Positions 24,611 to 35,866 of a stretch of 64,000 nt of DNA are shown piece after piece. How positions within the stretch are numbered: the stretch's first letter is position 1; each line of letters begins with the position of its first letter. The stretch is from NCBI GenBank assembly GCA_013397075.1, contig VWZS01002871.1, forward strand, positions 1-64,000, given 5' to 3'. This DNA is from Rhabdornis inornatus. Taxonomy: Eukaryota > Chordata > Aves > Passeriformes > Rhabdornithidae. A program made the translations under genes and the position numbers. The notes under the pieces were generated by a model that saw only the letters and a list, made by a program, of their open reading frames with translations, did not search any database and had not been told where the DNA came from.

Positions 24611-25546
24611 CTATCCCAAAAATGCAACTTTCCCTAAAGAAACTGATAGTCTGTGTGTGTGTTTGTAAGTTTGTGTGCTCTTTTCTGCTTTCTGCTGAAA
24701 GAGTAGAAACCTACTTCCTACCCCAGCAAAAATGGTGAAGCCACTGAGTGATTTTCTGTTTTGATGGGATTTGTACCCTCCAAACAAGCAGGTGAAAAAA
24801 GGCAGTTCAAATGAAGTGGCAGCCTGTTGGCTCTTTCTAATTAGGATGGCTCTGCTGAGATGCTGTGCTCTCTTCCAAGGCTCTGAGAGGAAGAGGCTCA
24901 CAAGAAGAACAAGGAAAAATCCTGTTTTCCCTTCAGGGCATGAGCACTCACACCAGACCCAGGGCCAGGTAATTGCTGCCACATTTCCTGTGCCCAAGGA
25001 TCTGGGAAAGGATGTGCTTTGAAAGAAAAGAAATCTTTTCATGGCTGGGTCTGAAATAGAAGTGCTGTGTCCTCCTACTGCAACTGCACAATCTTGTGCA
25101 GAAAGTGTGCCCAAAAAAAACCCCCAAAAAACCACAAAGCCCAAAACATTCATACAAAACCTCAGTTCATTTTCCATGAAGGACATAGGAATGCACCCAG
25201 TGATGTCATCACAAAAATTTGCTAAAATATGAGTGCAAATTGAGACTCTGGTAAGGAGGGCTAGGCAGGATGAAACACAAGGGAGTGAGGGGGTTGCCAT
25301 GGGGGTCCAGGCTGCAGAGAATAAAATATTTATTTTATTGCCTATCCTGCAGAAAATACAGCAAGATGACAGCCACAAGAACTTTTCAGTGGAAGGTCTT
25401 TCCCAGACCCAAATTTTGACTTTTGTCTGACTTAATTTCATACTAAGAAAACGTATAAGTGGACTTCCTTGGGAAGACACAGGGGCACCAGCTCTCTGGC
25501 TGAGATATTTGTAAAAAACAGACCAAAGCAGAGGCAAGAGCTGCAT
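24611..25546 (-). other. Longest open frame of the window (311 codons), unidentified
   Basis: An uninterrupted minus-strand frame of 311 codons starts at an ATG at 25546 and stops at 24611, more than twice as long as any other frame here. Residues are rich in Phe, Leu, Ser and Cys, with hydrophobic stretches near residues 130-150 and 208-222. I see no conserved domain, signature motif or repeated structure. The opposite strand also carries three successive shorter frames (24771-25430), so the region is simply poor in stop codons. It could be a chance frame, an exon of a long non-coding RNA, or the remnant of a retrocopy. I do not call it a gene. Confidence 0.15.
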
Positions 25547-25976
25547 GAGATGGAAAATGGGAGAAAATAAGAAAGCAATAAAATAGGCTTTGTGACCATC
25601 AGGATGAATAACTCACCCCTCCACCCACAACTGAGGGGCAATGACTTCAGGGTCATCCGTGCCAAGGGGAACAATTAATTCCCATGAATAAAAACATTAA
25701 TGAAGACATAAAATAAAATAACAAGTACCACCCTGTCAAATTCTGTATTAAAACATAAATGCCATGTGTTCCACCAAGCTTGGAGCTTAAGTTTGTAGTC
25801 TTTTATCCAGTCTACCCCAGTAATGTCAAAATAATGGGAAATACTATTTTTTCCTTCTCTATGTTATAGTTCACATACATCTACAATCCTGTAGTAAATT
25901 ACAGCTGGAGGAAATGGAGTAAGAAATCACCTCTCAGTCTCTCTGACATTATAAAGTACCTTCAGCAAGGAGACTA

Positions 25977-25993
25977 ACACACACACACACACA
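25977..25993. repeat. (AC)n microsatellite
   Basis: About eight uninterrupted AC dinucleotides, followed by an A-rich stretch. A typical short vertebrate dinucleotide repeat, likely length-polymorphic. Confidence 0.9.
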
Positions 25994-28145
25994 AAAATCC
26001 TATACCCAAAAAGCATCTAAAAGCTATCTACACTTTTTTTCAGGAAAAATATTTTGTTAGAAGAAAAATATGTCAGCAAGATAGTGTAAGCTAAGCAAAT
26101 ATTTAATTAATTGCTTATTCTGTTATGAAGGCTTGGTAACAACAATAAAAAATAATCTGAAGTTTAATATATGAGGGCTTTTTAGTTTATAGGCAGCCTT
26201 TATTTCATCCTCCTCCCCAGACTTGTGATATTGCTGTTTTTCTGCACAAACACTTTGCAACCTTACCTCAGGGATGCTGTGCTGGTACTCCCAGATTTGA
26301 GAGGAAAGCAGAGACAGTTAAAAAAAAAACCTGAAAAATAAAACAAACAGTAATACCAGTCAAGAGAAGGTCAGGAGAGGGGCAAGAGGAATGATACAGA
26401 TGTACATTAATCCTGTGTTTTAATCTTTGGAATGTGAACATGTCAGTGAGTCACATTTGCATACAAAGAAGGCAAATTTGGTTTCGCTTGCAAAATCACT
26501 TGAATTTCAGCTTTTAATTGACAGCCTGTGGAACAGCCTTGGGACCAACACCAACCTTGCTTGCCAATGATCTTTTATCCTTACACAGAGCAGAAAGAGC
26601 TGCTTAAACCAGCAGCTGTTGTGATGCAGCTTCACCAAAGGCACACGAAATTTTGCCTTGCCCAGTTTGTATGTGAGTGTGAAAGAATTCCCCACCTTGT
26701 GCACTCTAAGAAGGATACACTGGGTTTTACTTCAGTGGGCTGGAAAATATTTGCTGGGAAAGCAGTGTGCCCTGTTCTCCTTTCCTTGCAACTGGAGCAT
26801 TACCTCTTTACACATCTCTTCAGGACACATCTGCAAAGAACATTCTCCTGGTGCAGCTCCCTGTGTTTGGCACAGATTTCCTCTTTCATTTTGTGAATGA
26901 AAGTTTAGTAGTAGGTAGCATGTATGGCCTTTCTCTCATGGGTGTAATCCAAGGGAATGGCCCAGAGAATGTTCCCATTAAAATACCAAATTTCAATACC
27001 TTGTTTCCTGAAGGAAGCTGTCTCCCCACCAGGCTGTTGCATCTCCACTGCCTCGATCTTTGTCTCCAGGAAAAGGTGTCCTGCCAAGGCCCTTCCTTGG
27101 GATGAGATCTCTTACATAATTAGAGCTGACACCACTGTGAGTTCAAGAAACAAATACAAGAATCACAGAGGGACCTGACACATTAATGGGCATTAAGATT
27201 ATTAAAAATAGTAGTGGCAGACTGGGTAAATTCCATGTAAGTCAGTGGGCAGACACTGGCAAATTTTGAAGTCTGTGGCAATTTTGCATCCCTTTACTTT
27301 TCCCCAAGAAGTTATGATTTCTTTACTTCTGAAGGAAATTTCGTATTTTTGCCATTAAATAAAAATGTTTCATTAGAAAAGCAATTTTAGCTGCTACCAT
27401 ATTGAACTGTAATTAAAGATTTACAATCCTATTAAAAGGTAATGCTGTAGTTAATCCTTAATAATAACACATTTCATAAAAGTTCAGTGTTACACACAAA
27501 GCAGAGCAGTTGATGCCTCCTGCAAAATATTTGCTGGACTTTCCAAGAGTCAGCAGAATGCACTGCTACAGCTCTCCTTCAAATAATCTATACAATGTAT
27601 ACCACTGTGGATGTGGTCTAGGAAACTCTAAATATTCCTGGGTTTTTGTGACCTATATATTTATGCCAGTGCCTGAGGCATACATTTTTCCATCTTGATT
27701 TTGCAGGATTAGCACACAGACAACCCCACTTCATTTCATACAGCTTTGTTGGGGTGACAGAATCATCAGATTATCACACAGTGACTCGTTTACTTGTAGA
27801 ATGAATGGAATTATAGCATTCAAAATAAGAAGGAGATGAAATCAATTCTAATATAATACATGAACTAGGAAAAAAAAACCCCAACAGCATCCTGTAAAAA
27901 TAGTACAGTTGTATCTTTAGTAAATTTAAATGAGAGAACAAAATCTATCACAAGCCTTAGACTGAACAACAAGTGTTTGGTTGCCTTTCTGTTATCGTAT
28001 TTCACATACCATTGAATTTGTTAGAAATTCCGTGATGCAAGACAAATTATGGATGCGACTGAAATTTGCTGAATTATCTATTTACACACATTTTTAGGAA
28101 AAAAAAAAACAACTCTGTGGGCCATATATGAAACCAAAACACCTC

Positions 28146-28161
28146 TTTTTTTTTTTTTTTT
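28146..28161. repeat. T16 homopolymer
   Basis: Uninterrupted run of 16 T with no recognisable retroposon attached. Confidence 0.9.
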
Positions 28162-29446
28162 GCTATGCAAAGCACCTTTTTATCTTCAGATTATGTAACG
28201 TTGGCTCAATTCTGCTTTAAAAACTCTTGTTGAAATTCAGCCTAAACCTCAAGCAATGTGGAAGCTAAAAATCTTCCACATAAGTGGTTGATGCAAACAT
28301 TGCAGATTATTTTTAACTGCAACTGGTTATGCAAAGTTTTTTGACCATTATTCTACTAAGAACAAGCCCTTAGAGTGCAGAAAGGGAAGGAGCTGTTGCA
28401 TTTTGCTCAGCTCCAGAAAAGGTGATGACCAAAGCCAGTGCTAAATTGTGGTGGTAACAAAACCTTTGAGCTTACTTGTATGTAACATCTTTCTTAATTT
28501 TTTCCTGTGCTTCAGGACACCTCATGCACATCAAACAATTCATAAACCACTTCTGTCTCTTTGCATTTTTGCTGTAAATGCAGTGGTCGGTGTGACTTTT
28601 CTGCCTGCAGCCCTTCCTGGGTTTAGGGAGTTGAGGAAGTTTTTTGCTTATCTATCCCAAATGCAGCCACAGGAACACAAGGAGCCTTTGCACTGGTTTT
28701 TCTCCCTAAAAAAGCTCCCATTCTCTGCACCCATCCTTGAGGACTCTGTTTTAGGATGAGAAAACAGGAGTGGTAGCACAGTTCATCCACCTTGGGAAGC
28801 AATGCAAGAAGGGATATGAGATTTTCCAGGATTACCTATGGGGAATTTTAGACTCAATGTCCATTCTGTTTTATCCACACAGGTACAGCAGATTGTGCTG
28901 TGTGGTTCATTTCCCTCCTGAGCCTCAGTCCAGCCATTTTGCCCTGAGGTAAGAGAGAGGAGAGATTGCTCCCTGGCTGTGTTTCATCTCACACAGTGGG
29001 ACACAGGAGCTGAGAGTCACTTAAAAACAAATGGATGCTGCTCCAGGGGCCACACAAATAAGGAGTCTGCCTAGGAACTCAAATGGTTGGGGTTTTTTCC
29101 AGCTTACACTCGTTATTTGCTGTCTCTTCTGAGCAAATGTGACACTAAAGTGGTATCTTAACAGCACTGAGGAATGTTGCTGACAGCCCCAGCATGGCAT
29201 TTCCTTCATCCTCTGGAATATGATTTCCAGAGAGATGCAGTGCTGCTCTGAAGCAAGAGGAGGTGCAGCAGGTTGGTTTTTTTTTTTAGTGAAAGGGGCT
29301 CTGCTCTGCACCTGCTGCACCCAGCCAAGGCACTCCTGTCCCAACAGAGCTGCCCACGTTGCCTTGGACATTGTGGGAAATAGAAAAGGTATAGAACTCT
29401 CAGAAAGCTGTGTGAAAGCAAATCTCAGGATGGAGAAATGCAAGAA

Positions 29447-29856
29447 TGTTGAAGATGCAAGGACAAGAAACAATAGGGCTGTGAGCTGTGTAGAGATAGG
29501 CCTCAAGAAAATATGTTAAGAAGATAGTAAAAAGAAATATGTAACCTTAATAATGAAGCTTTATCCATTTTTTAAAGCTATTACAAGCAAGCATTGTTCA
29601 AAGCAAGATGTACATGCAGCTTTATTAATTGGCCTAAGCAAATGCTTTTAATATTATGCTATTAATGTCAGCTTTTAATACTATGCTATTGGCTAGAAAT
29701 TTGTTAAAAGACTTTTTAACAAAGAGAACTTCATCTGCTGTGCCAGCAGCTGAAGCTGTTCTATCTCCTGTGCTTGACTCTGTAAAATGAGACTGATTGT
29801 GATGGAATAAAGTTTCAAGTCAGCTGCTCCAGCAGTCCCGACCTGTTGTTTGTGCA
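29447..29856 (+). mobile_element. Solo or truncated LTR, endogenous retrovirus type
   Basis: The 3' part has LTR layout: AAAATGAGACTGATT, then TGATGGAATAAAG (polyadenylation signal AATAAA), a GC-richer stretch with CAGCAGTCCCGACCTG, and TTGTTTGTGCA as a likely U5 end. It aligns with 19787-19928 by eye at roughly 70 percent or better. Upstream, 29540-29700 is AT-rich and U3-like and contains an imperfect 20-bp block repeated at 29644 and 29671. A TG at 29447 is a possible 5' terminus, but I found no matching target-site duplication, so the left boundary is uncertain. No retroviral genes are adjacent. The family name is not assigned. Confidence 0.5.
29644..29690. repeat. Tandem duplication, 27-bp period, inside the LTR
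   Basis: A 20-bp block beginning GCTTTTAATA and ending ATGCTATT occurs at 29644-29663 and 29671-29690 with one mismatch. It lies in the presumed U3 region, where short tandem duplications are common in retroviral LTRs. Confidence 0.8.
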
Positions 29857-32800
29857 CACAGATGTATGTAAATATAAAATAAGAGAAAAAAATATCCCAG
29901 GAAAACCCAACAAGACATGAATGGCATTTACCTGCAGTAAAAACAGGCTTAGCACAGGTGAGTCAATGCCAAAATAAGTATATTTTATAAGTAGTAATTT
30001 GCAATTACTCCAGTCTCAGATTTTCCTCAGAAGCTGGATTTCTTTCCTTATCTGCAGTAACTTTTCAGCCATTTTAAGTTTGCTTCCTCCTCAGCTGTGG
30101 AAAGCAATATTATCTTCTGAGATGTTCAAGCATTGCTTGATGATACTCCCAAGAACAATTTGGAAAGGCAAACCAGATCTAATTAGCATTTTAGCTTAAG
30201 ATATTTGATCCAGAGCAAAGGCCTGCCACGATATTTGTCAGTTTAAAGATTATTACACTTTCTTAAGCTCCTTAAAAGTGCCCCCCCCCCCAAAAGTTGC
30301 TGCACCAGTTGTGTCAAAATTGTCTCAGAATTCAGGTGGATACTCATGTGGATAAAACAGTATCTAAAATATGACATCTCCTGAAAATAAGATTGGTATT
30401 TACACCTTAACTTGCAGTAAATAGGAACTTTTTCATAAAGCCTTGACTCCATCTCAAGCCGTCTCTAAAATAAAGGCCTGAGATGTGTCTTCAGAGAGAA
30501 ATACAAAAAAACCCCACTTTTTCAAGCACTTTTTTCATCTTGGGTAATTCTTCTCTCTTCATTTCCACAGTGCACAAATGCCCACCTAATTCATTTGTGA
30601 AATGTTGTTAAAATCTTAGTCCACAGGAGCTAGGTTATCATCTGAAATTCCATCATAGCTTCTGACACATTATTGCAAGCTAATTGTTTTTCACATGAAA
30701 GAATAATTCCTTTTGATACATTTAAATTATTGCTTTCAATTTAATTATGTATGCTTATCTACTATTATTATAGAACAAAAGTAAAGTTACATTTTCTGTA
30801 AGTCCTTTGTTTTTTTTCTCTTTCTTAGTGGCTTGATTATATGTCTTTTTATTGTTTTTAATGGAAGAATAATATCAGTATGACCAGATATGACCAGGAC
30901 TGCACTCTGTATCATAGTACCATTAGAATATAATATAGATAGATATAGATATCTCATATATTGATTATTGAATTATCCTGTTTTGTGGAGGTTTTGGAAA
31001 TCCTCCTCAGTCTTTTCTTGCATGCAATTTTCAAACGTTGCCAACACAACACTCCATTTTCCACAGCCCTTAAATATTATGACAACACTGGGAGTCACTT
31101 TCTGAACAGAAAATATTTGCAATAATGAAATGTTGGCAATTTATTCCCATTTAGATAGTTTTTTATTACATTTTTTAATGTTAAAATCTCTTTAAGCTTG
31201 AGATGAAAACAATGTTTTAAAATTCCAATCTGTTAATCATCTTGCTTTTGCAATGCAGAAACCATCAGACCACTCCCTTGATACTAAACACATTTAATTT
31301 AGCTGTGGACATAATTTTATTTAAAAAAAAAAATCCACAGTTGAAATATTACTTTTCTAAAGTCACAAAATAAAGTGACTTTATAAATCACCCAGAGCTA
31401 CTGAACAAGTAATGTTGGAAATGCCCTCTCAAAATTTATCAGTCCATGCTCCCTAATAAATCAGAGATTACCTACTTTAATAGAAACTTCAGGTTTGCTT
31501 GTTCTGGTTGAGGTTAGGAAATGGCTGACCCCAGTTTCTCATTAGCAGCCAGTTCGGAGTTCAGGTAAAAGAATCAGCCAAAAGTTGAAATATTCACCAC
31601 AGAACCTGGAGTAATTATTTTTCTGAAAAAAATAATTTTCTTGAAGGAGTTTCATTTTCTGCTTTTCTGGGGGGTTTTTGTTGAGTTTTTTTAACTCCTT
31701 CTCTCTCTAATCTGAGTAGCAACTAAACCCCTTTGAAGTAAAAGAAAAACAGGGAAGAAAGAAGACATTTCAACAGAGATTGAGCAGGAAACACTTTTGA
31801 TGATTACACTTGAAGGAAAATTCCTTATACCTTAATTATATTAACAATATTTGTAAAATATCACTAAGGATAAAAAGTAAAGCAAATCAGTGACCTATTT
31901 AATTATAGGATTATCAATAGTATGGGTGGCATTAGCTTGTGGTCCCAGATCCCTCCCAGGTTGAATATTAGGTGAATAACTTGATTTCCCAGGACACACA
32001 GACACATCCACACCTCTGTACCTGCAGCTGAGCACCTTGGATTGGATTTGAACCAATTACTCCAAAAGTGAATGATCAATCCTCGATTCCATCAGTAATT
32101 ATAATCTTGGTTAAATGTTTGGAAATTTCAACAAATTTCCTCCTCAAATTCTTCCAGATTCTGGCCTCTTGTCTGTTAGCACCTCAAGAATTGTTGGAGA
32201 TGAAAAAATAAAAAAAAGTTAGATTTTACATAGGCAGGGTTCATCTAAATAAAACTTATTGAAGTCTTTTAAATCCTTTCTGAAATAGGTGATTAATTTA
32301 TTAACACACAGCAAAAAAACATTTTCCTGCATGGTCATCCTGCAACATCACATTCTCCAGTTACAAGTACAAGGCTTCCATTTGAATAATGCATTTTTTT
32401 AATTAAAGGGGAAAATATTGAAATATATTAAAGAACATGGAAGGGTTATTTTTTTTATTTGTTTTTAATTTAAAAATCAGAGTGAGGTCTTAGGGAATCA
32501 TGTTTTAGTATGCTGCACACATTAAAAAGTTTCATGGACTCAGTGAGAGATATCTCAAAAAGGATAAAGATTCTCAATTCTGGGGGCAGCTTAGGAAAAT
32601 CTTATTATTGGTCATTTTTAGGAAAAGGAAGACAAGAATAAATCTGCATCAACTTCTACCTAAAATGAATAATCACTTTACAGCTTGTCCTGAAACAAGA
32701 TATTTTCAGGTTGATTCAGACTGACTTGTCTCATGTTTAATGTCCCTCCTCATCCTATCGATAAGGTGACAATATCCTTGACTGCTCACATCCATCACAG

Positions 32801-33261
32801 CTGAGGATGTGCTGACCAGCCCTGGCTCTGTTTGAAATCATCACTGAGAGGCAAAGTCTCTCACAGTGTGAAATGTCTCTTTTATCATCAAGCTGGGGGT
32901 GGAGATTTACTATCTTCTTGCTTAATAAGCAAACCAATGGCCTTAAAACACCCCAAAAATCCTGAAGCAGAGCAGTGACCCTCTTGCTGTTTCCATCCTC
33001 TATAAACAGTGGCTCAGCTGCACTTAGAGCTTCCAGCAACACTTTTCCTGTTGAAAGGAATTAAGATGAAAGTGTCTTTACAAAGAGACCATGAGGATCT
33101 GTTTGCAGACAGGGCCAGGGACTTATAGATAGGGAAATAACAGCAGAAACCATCAATTCTAGAAAATGTTACTAATTGACATGGACTAGTGCTCAGCCAA
33201 GGCCAGGTTAAATTCCTGAACTTGGGGAAAAAGAACAAAGGCTTCATAGAATTATGAATAG
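29857..33261. other. AT-rich non-coding stretch, no gene seen
   Basis: Very AT-rich with no frame above about 95 codons. A C11 run is at 30281-30291 and a GATA/ATAGAT-type simple repeat at about 30931-30953. Confidence 0.7.
30281..30291. repeat. C11 homopolymer
   Basis: Eleven uninterrupted C in an otherwise AT-rich context. The length is prone to sequencing and replication error. Confidence 0.9.
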
Positions 33262-33542
33262 TGTTTTGTTATAAAAGAGAGAGAAAAAAAGGGGTTCATA
33301 TTAGAGGGGGGCATAGAGTGGGCAATTTGGGAAGTCTGTACCTTCTGAGTATCTTGGCCAGTGGGGGAAGGAAGAGGGTGATGCAGCTGGGGGATCAGGA
33401 TAAAAAGGGGGGTCCATCCCCCCAAAATCTGAGAGACCCCACGGGAAATGCCCCATGGCCTCTCCCTTTATTCAAATAAAGTTCCAGGACTCCTCTGTCT
33501 CCTTTTCGGACACAAACCCCTGGGGCTGTGAATTTCTCTGCA
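33262..33542 (+). mobile_element. LTR-like segment, boundaries uncertain
   Basis: A purine-rich start (TGTTTTGTTATAAAAGAGAG, then A7G4) leads into G-rich sequence, a TATA-like GATAAAAAGG at about 33399, a G6/C6 hairpin at 33407-33423, AATAAA at 33475-33480 and a downstream T/C-rich stretch. This order and spacing (TATA about 75 nt before AATAAA) fits U3-R-U5 of a retroviral LTR in plus orientation. Base composition differs sharply from both flanks. Against it: no clear target-site duplication, an uncertain CA terminus, no primer-binding site and no retroviral genes. It could instead be a degraded promoter/terminator-like unit of another kind. Confidence 0.4.
33407..33423. repeat. G6/C6 hairpin
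   Basis: GGGGGG at 33407-33412 and CCCCCC at 33418-33423 are separated by five bases, giving a very stable stem. It lies between the TATA-like and AATAAA signals of the LTR-like segment. Confidence 0.85.
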
Positions 33543-33970
33543 CACTGCCATGAGAGGGATGCTGAATGCTCAGCTTTACACGCCACAGAGATTCCTGATT
33601 TGCAGACAATGATGGGCAGAGCTTGCCTGTGACCTGAACACCTGCCTGATGCTCATTCCCTGGCACAGAAGCCTCGGAAAAACCCGGGGAAGGGAGACAC
33701 ATTTCCCAAGGCAAAATCCATTGGCTGTGTCTGAGCAGATGATCCTCCTGCTTTGTCCCAGATTCCCAGCAGAGCAGCACGTGGAGGGCAGCCTTTCATC
33801 CCTTCTGACACTTCCATACAGCTCCACCAGATAAGAGTGGCAGGACAATCCGTGTGCTGTCAGCCTGTGCCTGATATTCCCTGAGATGGATGCATTCCCA
33901 CTTGGAATCCTCCAGCACTGCTGGGAAATACTGTCCCTGGGAAAAGACAAGACCCCTGGCAGCGTTCCTC
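33543..33970. other. GC-richer block of unknown nature
   Basis: About 430 bases noticeably richer in G+C and CpG than the neighbourhood. They carry two overlapping minus frames (33472-33780 and 33576-33950) and one plus frame (33649-33834). No domain or motif is recognisable. Its position directly after the LTR-like segment suggests it may belong to the same insertion, but I see no primer-binding site or gag-like sequence. Confidence 0.3.
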
Positions 33971-35730
33971 TGCTTCCAAATTACAGGGTAAATTAAAAAG
34001 ATGATTACTGATATTTAATTGAGAGTAACTGGGCATCCAAAAGAGAATGAAATAGGATGCAAGGTAGAATTAATAATGTACTGGAAATAAGGAGTGAAAT
34101 GAATTGCCTATAAGGAGATAGAAGCTTGAAAATAAGGTCTATAATTCTTGTTCAATAATGTTAATGAAAATTATTAACATTGATGAAAACGGCCATCATG
34201 TCAAGCAGTTACTCCTGGGAAATTGTTTTTTCCTTCAGCCACCCTCTTTCCCATTTTATCTGTAAGCTTTCAAGCCTCCTGGCAGGATTGTGGCACACAG
34301 TTCAACTTGTGCCCAGCCTGTGAACTCCATGGAAGTGTCACCACGCTGCTGGGGTCATGGCGTTTCATTTGGAAGCTGTTGAGACTTGATTCTCGCAGTG
34401 TTACTTCAAAATGGGTTAAACTAGAGGTGAGGAAAGTCTTTAGGGTGTTGGTTTTTTTTAGCTAAGACAAGACAGTTCATAACACTGAGTAATGTTAAAA
34501 ACTGTATTTTCAAGGAGAATAACCCAGCTTTGTCACAAAACAGAAAGGTGGAAGAAGAGTTTTGACCTGCATGGGCTCTGTAGAGGAAGAGGAAAACTCA
34601 ATATTAACTCCTGCCATGTTACCTCAGTGGTTTTTGTAGCAGCAAACTACCCACAGAGTAAAAATTAATAAAAAATGCCCTAAGTATCTCAACATCCTCA
34701 GCTGGTTTCCTTTTAATAAATATATGATGAATTTAAACCTTTTGGAACATGTAATGCAATTCTCCACTGCTGACTTGATGAAATTACATTCTCCATTTTC
34801 AGAAAGGAGACAATTTGCCAACACTGAGGGCATGATATTATTATTACTACATTATAGTAATAAGAAGTGCTTTGTTTTCTGAGGCTTGAAGTACTGGACT
34901 GAACTGAGATAATCAGGTTTTCTTTAGCTGCCCCAAGAACTGGGAATCTTTATCCTTTGTGAGGTTCCTCCCACCAAGTCCGTGAAGCTTTTTAATGTGT
35001 TGCTTGTTTCTCCCTTTTCTAGGGCTTGCTACAGGTGTTTATTCTTTCTTTTCCTTTTCCCCCTCCTGTTCACCCCCAAGCTCTTGGATCTCTGATAAGT
35101 TTTATTTTGTACATATGACACTTGTGCCTAATTTCCAGTCTTGGAATTCAGAGAAGTGCAGCACCAGCTTGTACTTTCAAAATAAATACAGTGGCAGCCA
35201 GCCACTGTAATCAAATGAATATTTTTACTAGCTGGGTACATTACAATTCAGCTCTAGAACATTTCCCTCATTGAACTTGAGAATTGGTTGGAGCTGAATA
35301 TATGAAACTGTTAAAAGCCCATTTCAATAAAACATTGGCAGGGGTCCCAAGCCAAAGCCCAGGGATGTCAATGAGAGACATTTTCTTGGCTTTAGTGCAC
35401 TGCATGGTTGGCTTTAGAGAAACAGAGGTTTTGTGCAATTATATTAAAGCAATTCTGGGATAGTCATTTACTTTTCGATAAAATCAGTCTTCCATGGCCT
35501 GTAACAAAGCTCACAGGTGAGTGCATGACCACCCACAGGTTGCAAGAGAAAACAAAAGCCACATGTCAGGCTAATAATGAGCAAAGTAAAATACACATCA
35601 CAATTCATTAAAGATCCATTACTTAGAAAGTAAAAGAAGAAATTTAAAGAAATAAAAAGCAACAACAAAAACAACAAAGAAAAAGCCAGTAAAAAGATTG
35701 CGTGTCAGGAAGTATTTCCAGAGTACAAAG
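33971..35730. other. AT-rich non-coding stretch, no gene seen
   Basis: No family-like frame. A hairpin with 9-bp arms (AATGTTAAT / ATTAACATT) lies at about 34156-34180. Confidence 0.7.
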
Positions 35731-35866
35731 CAGCTCTGCAGAAGAGGATTTGGGGTCCTGGTGCACACCAAGCTGCCATGAGGCAGCAGTGTCCCTGGGT
35801 GAGAGTATTGGACAAGATGAGCTGCAGAGGTCCCTTCCAACCTCAGCTATTATGTGATTTTGTAAT
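35731..35866 (+). mobile_element. CR1 LINE fragment with internal deletion
   Basis: The left part (35731-35800) resembles the body of avian CR1: a CTGCAGAAGAGGATTTGGGG-type stretch, then CTGGTGCACACCAAGCTG and GGCAGCAGTGTCCCTGG. The right part (35800-35866) matches the CR1 3' end, with TTGGACAAGATGA, GCAGAGGTCCCTTCCAACCT and a degenerate ATTATGTGATTTTG in place of the usual ATTCTGTG octamers. In known CR1 copies these two parts lie a few hundred bases apart, so this copy has lost the sequence between them. CR1 is a non-LTR retrotransposon that is typically 5'-truncated on insertion. No reverse-transcriptase frame remains. Confidence 0.7.

Larger units (their letters stand above)
25547..29446. 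other. Non-coding stretch with simple repeats
   Basis: No supportable gene. It contains an (AC)n run at about 25977-25993 and a T16 run at 28146-28161. Frames of up to about 160 codons (29021-29506, minus) overlap frames on the other strand and show no family features. Confidence 0.7.

Noticed and set aside
28516..28759. Acceptor TTTTTTCCTGTGCTTCAG followed by about 80 open codons
   Set aside because: No polyadenylation signal nearby, and the peptide is generic and unrecognised.
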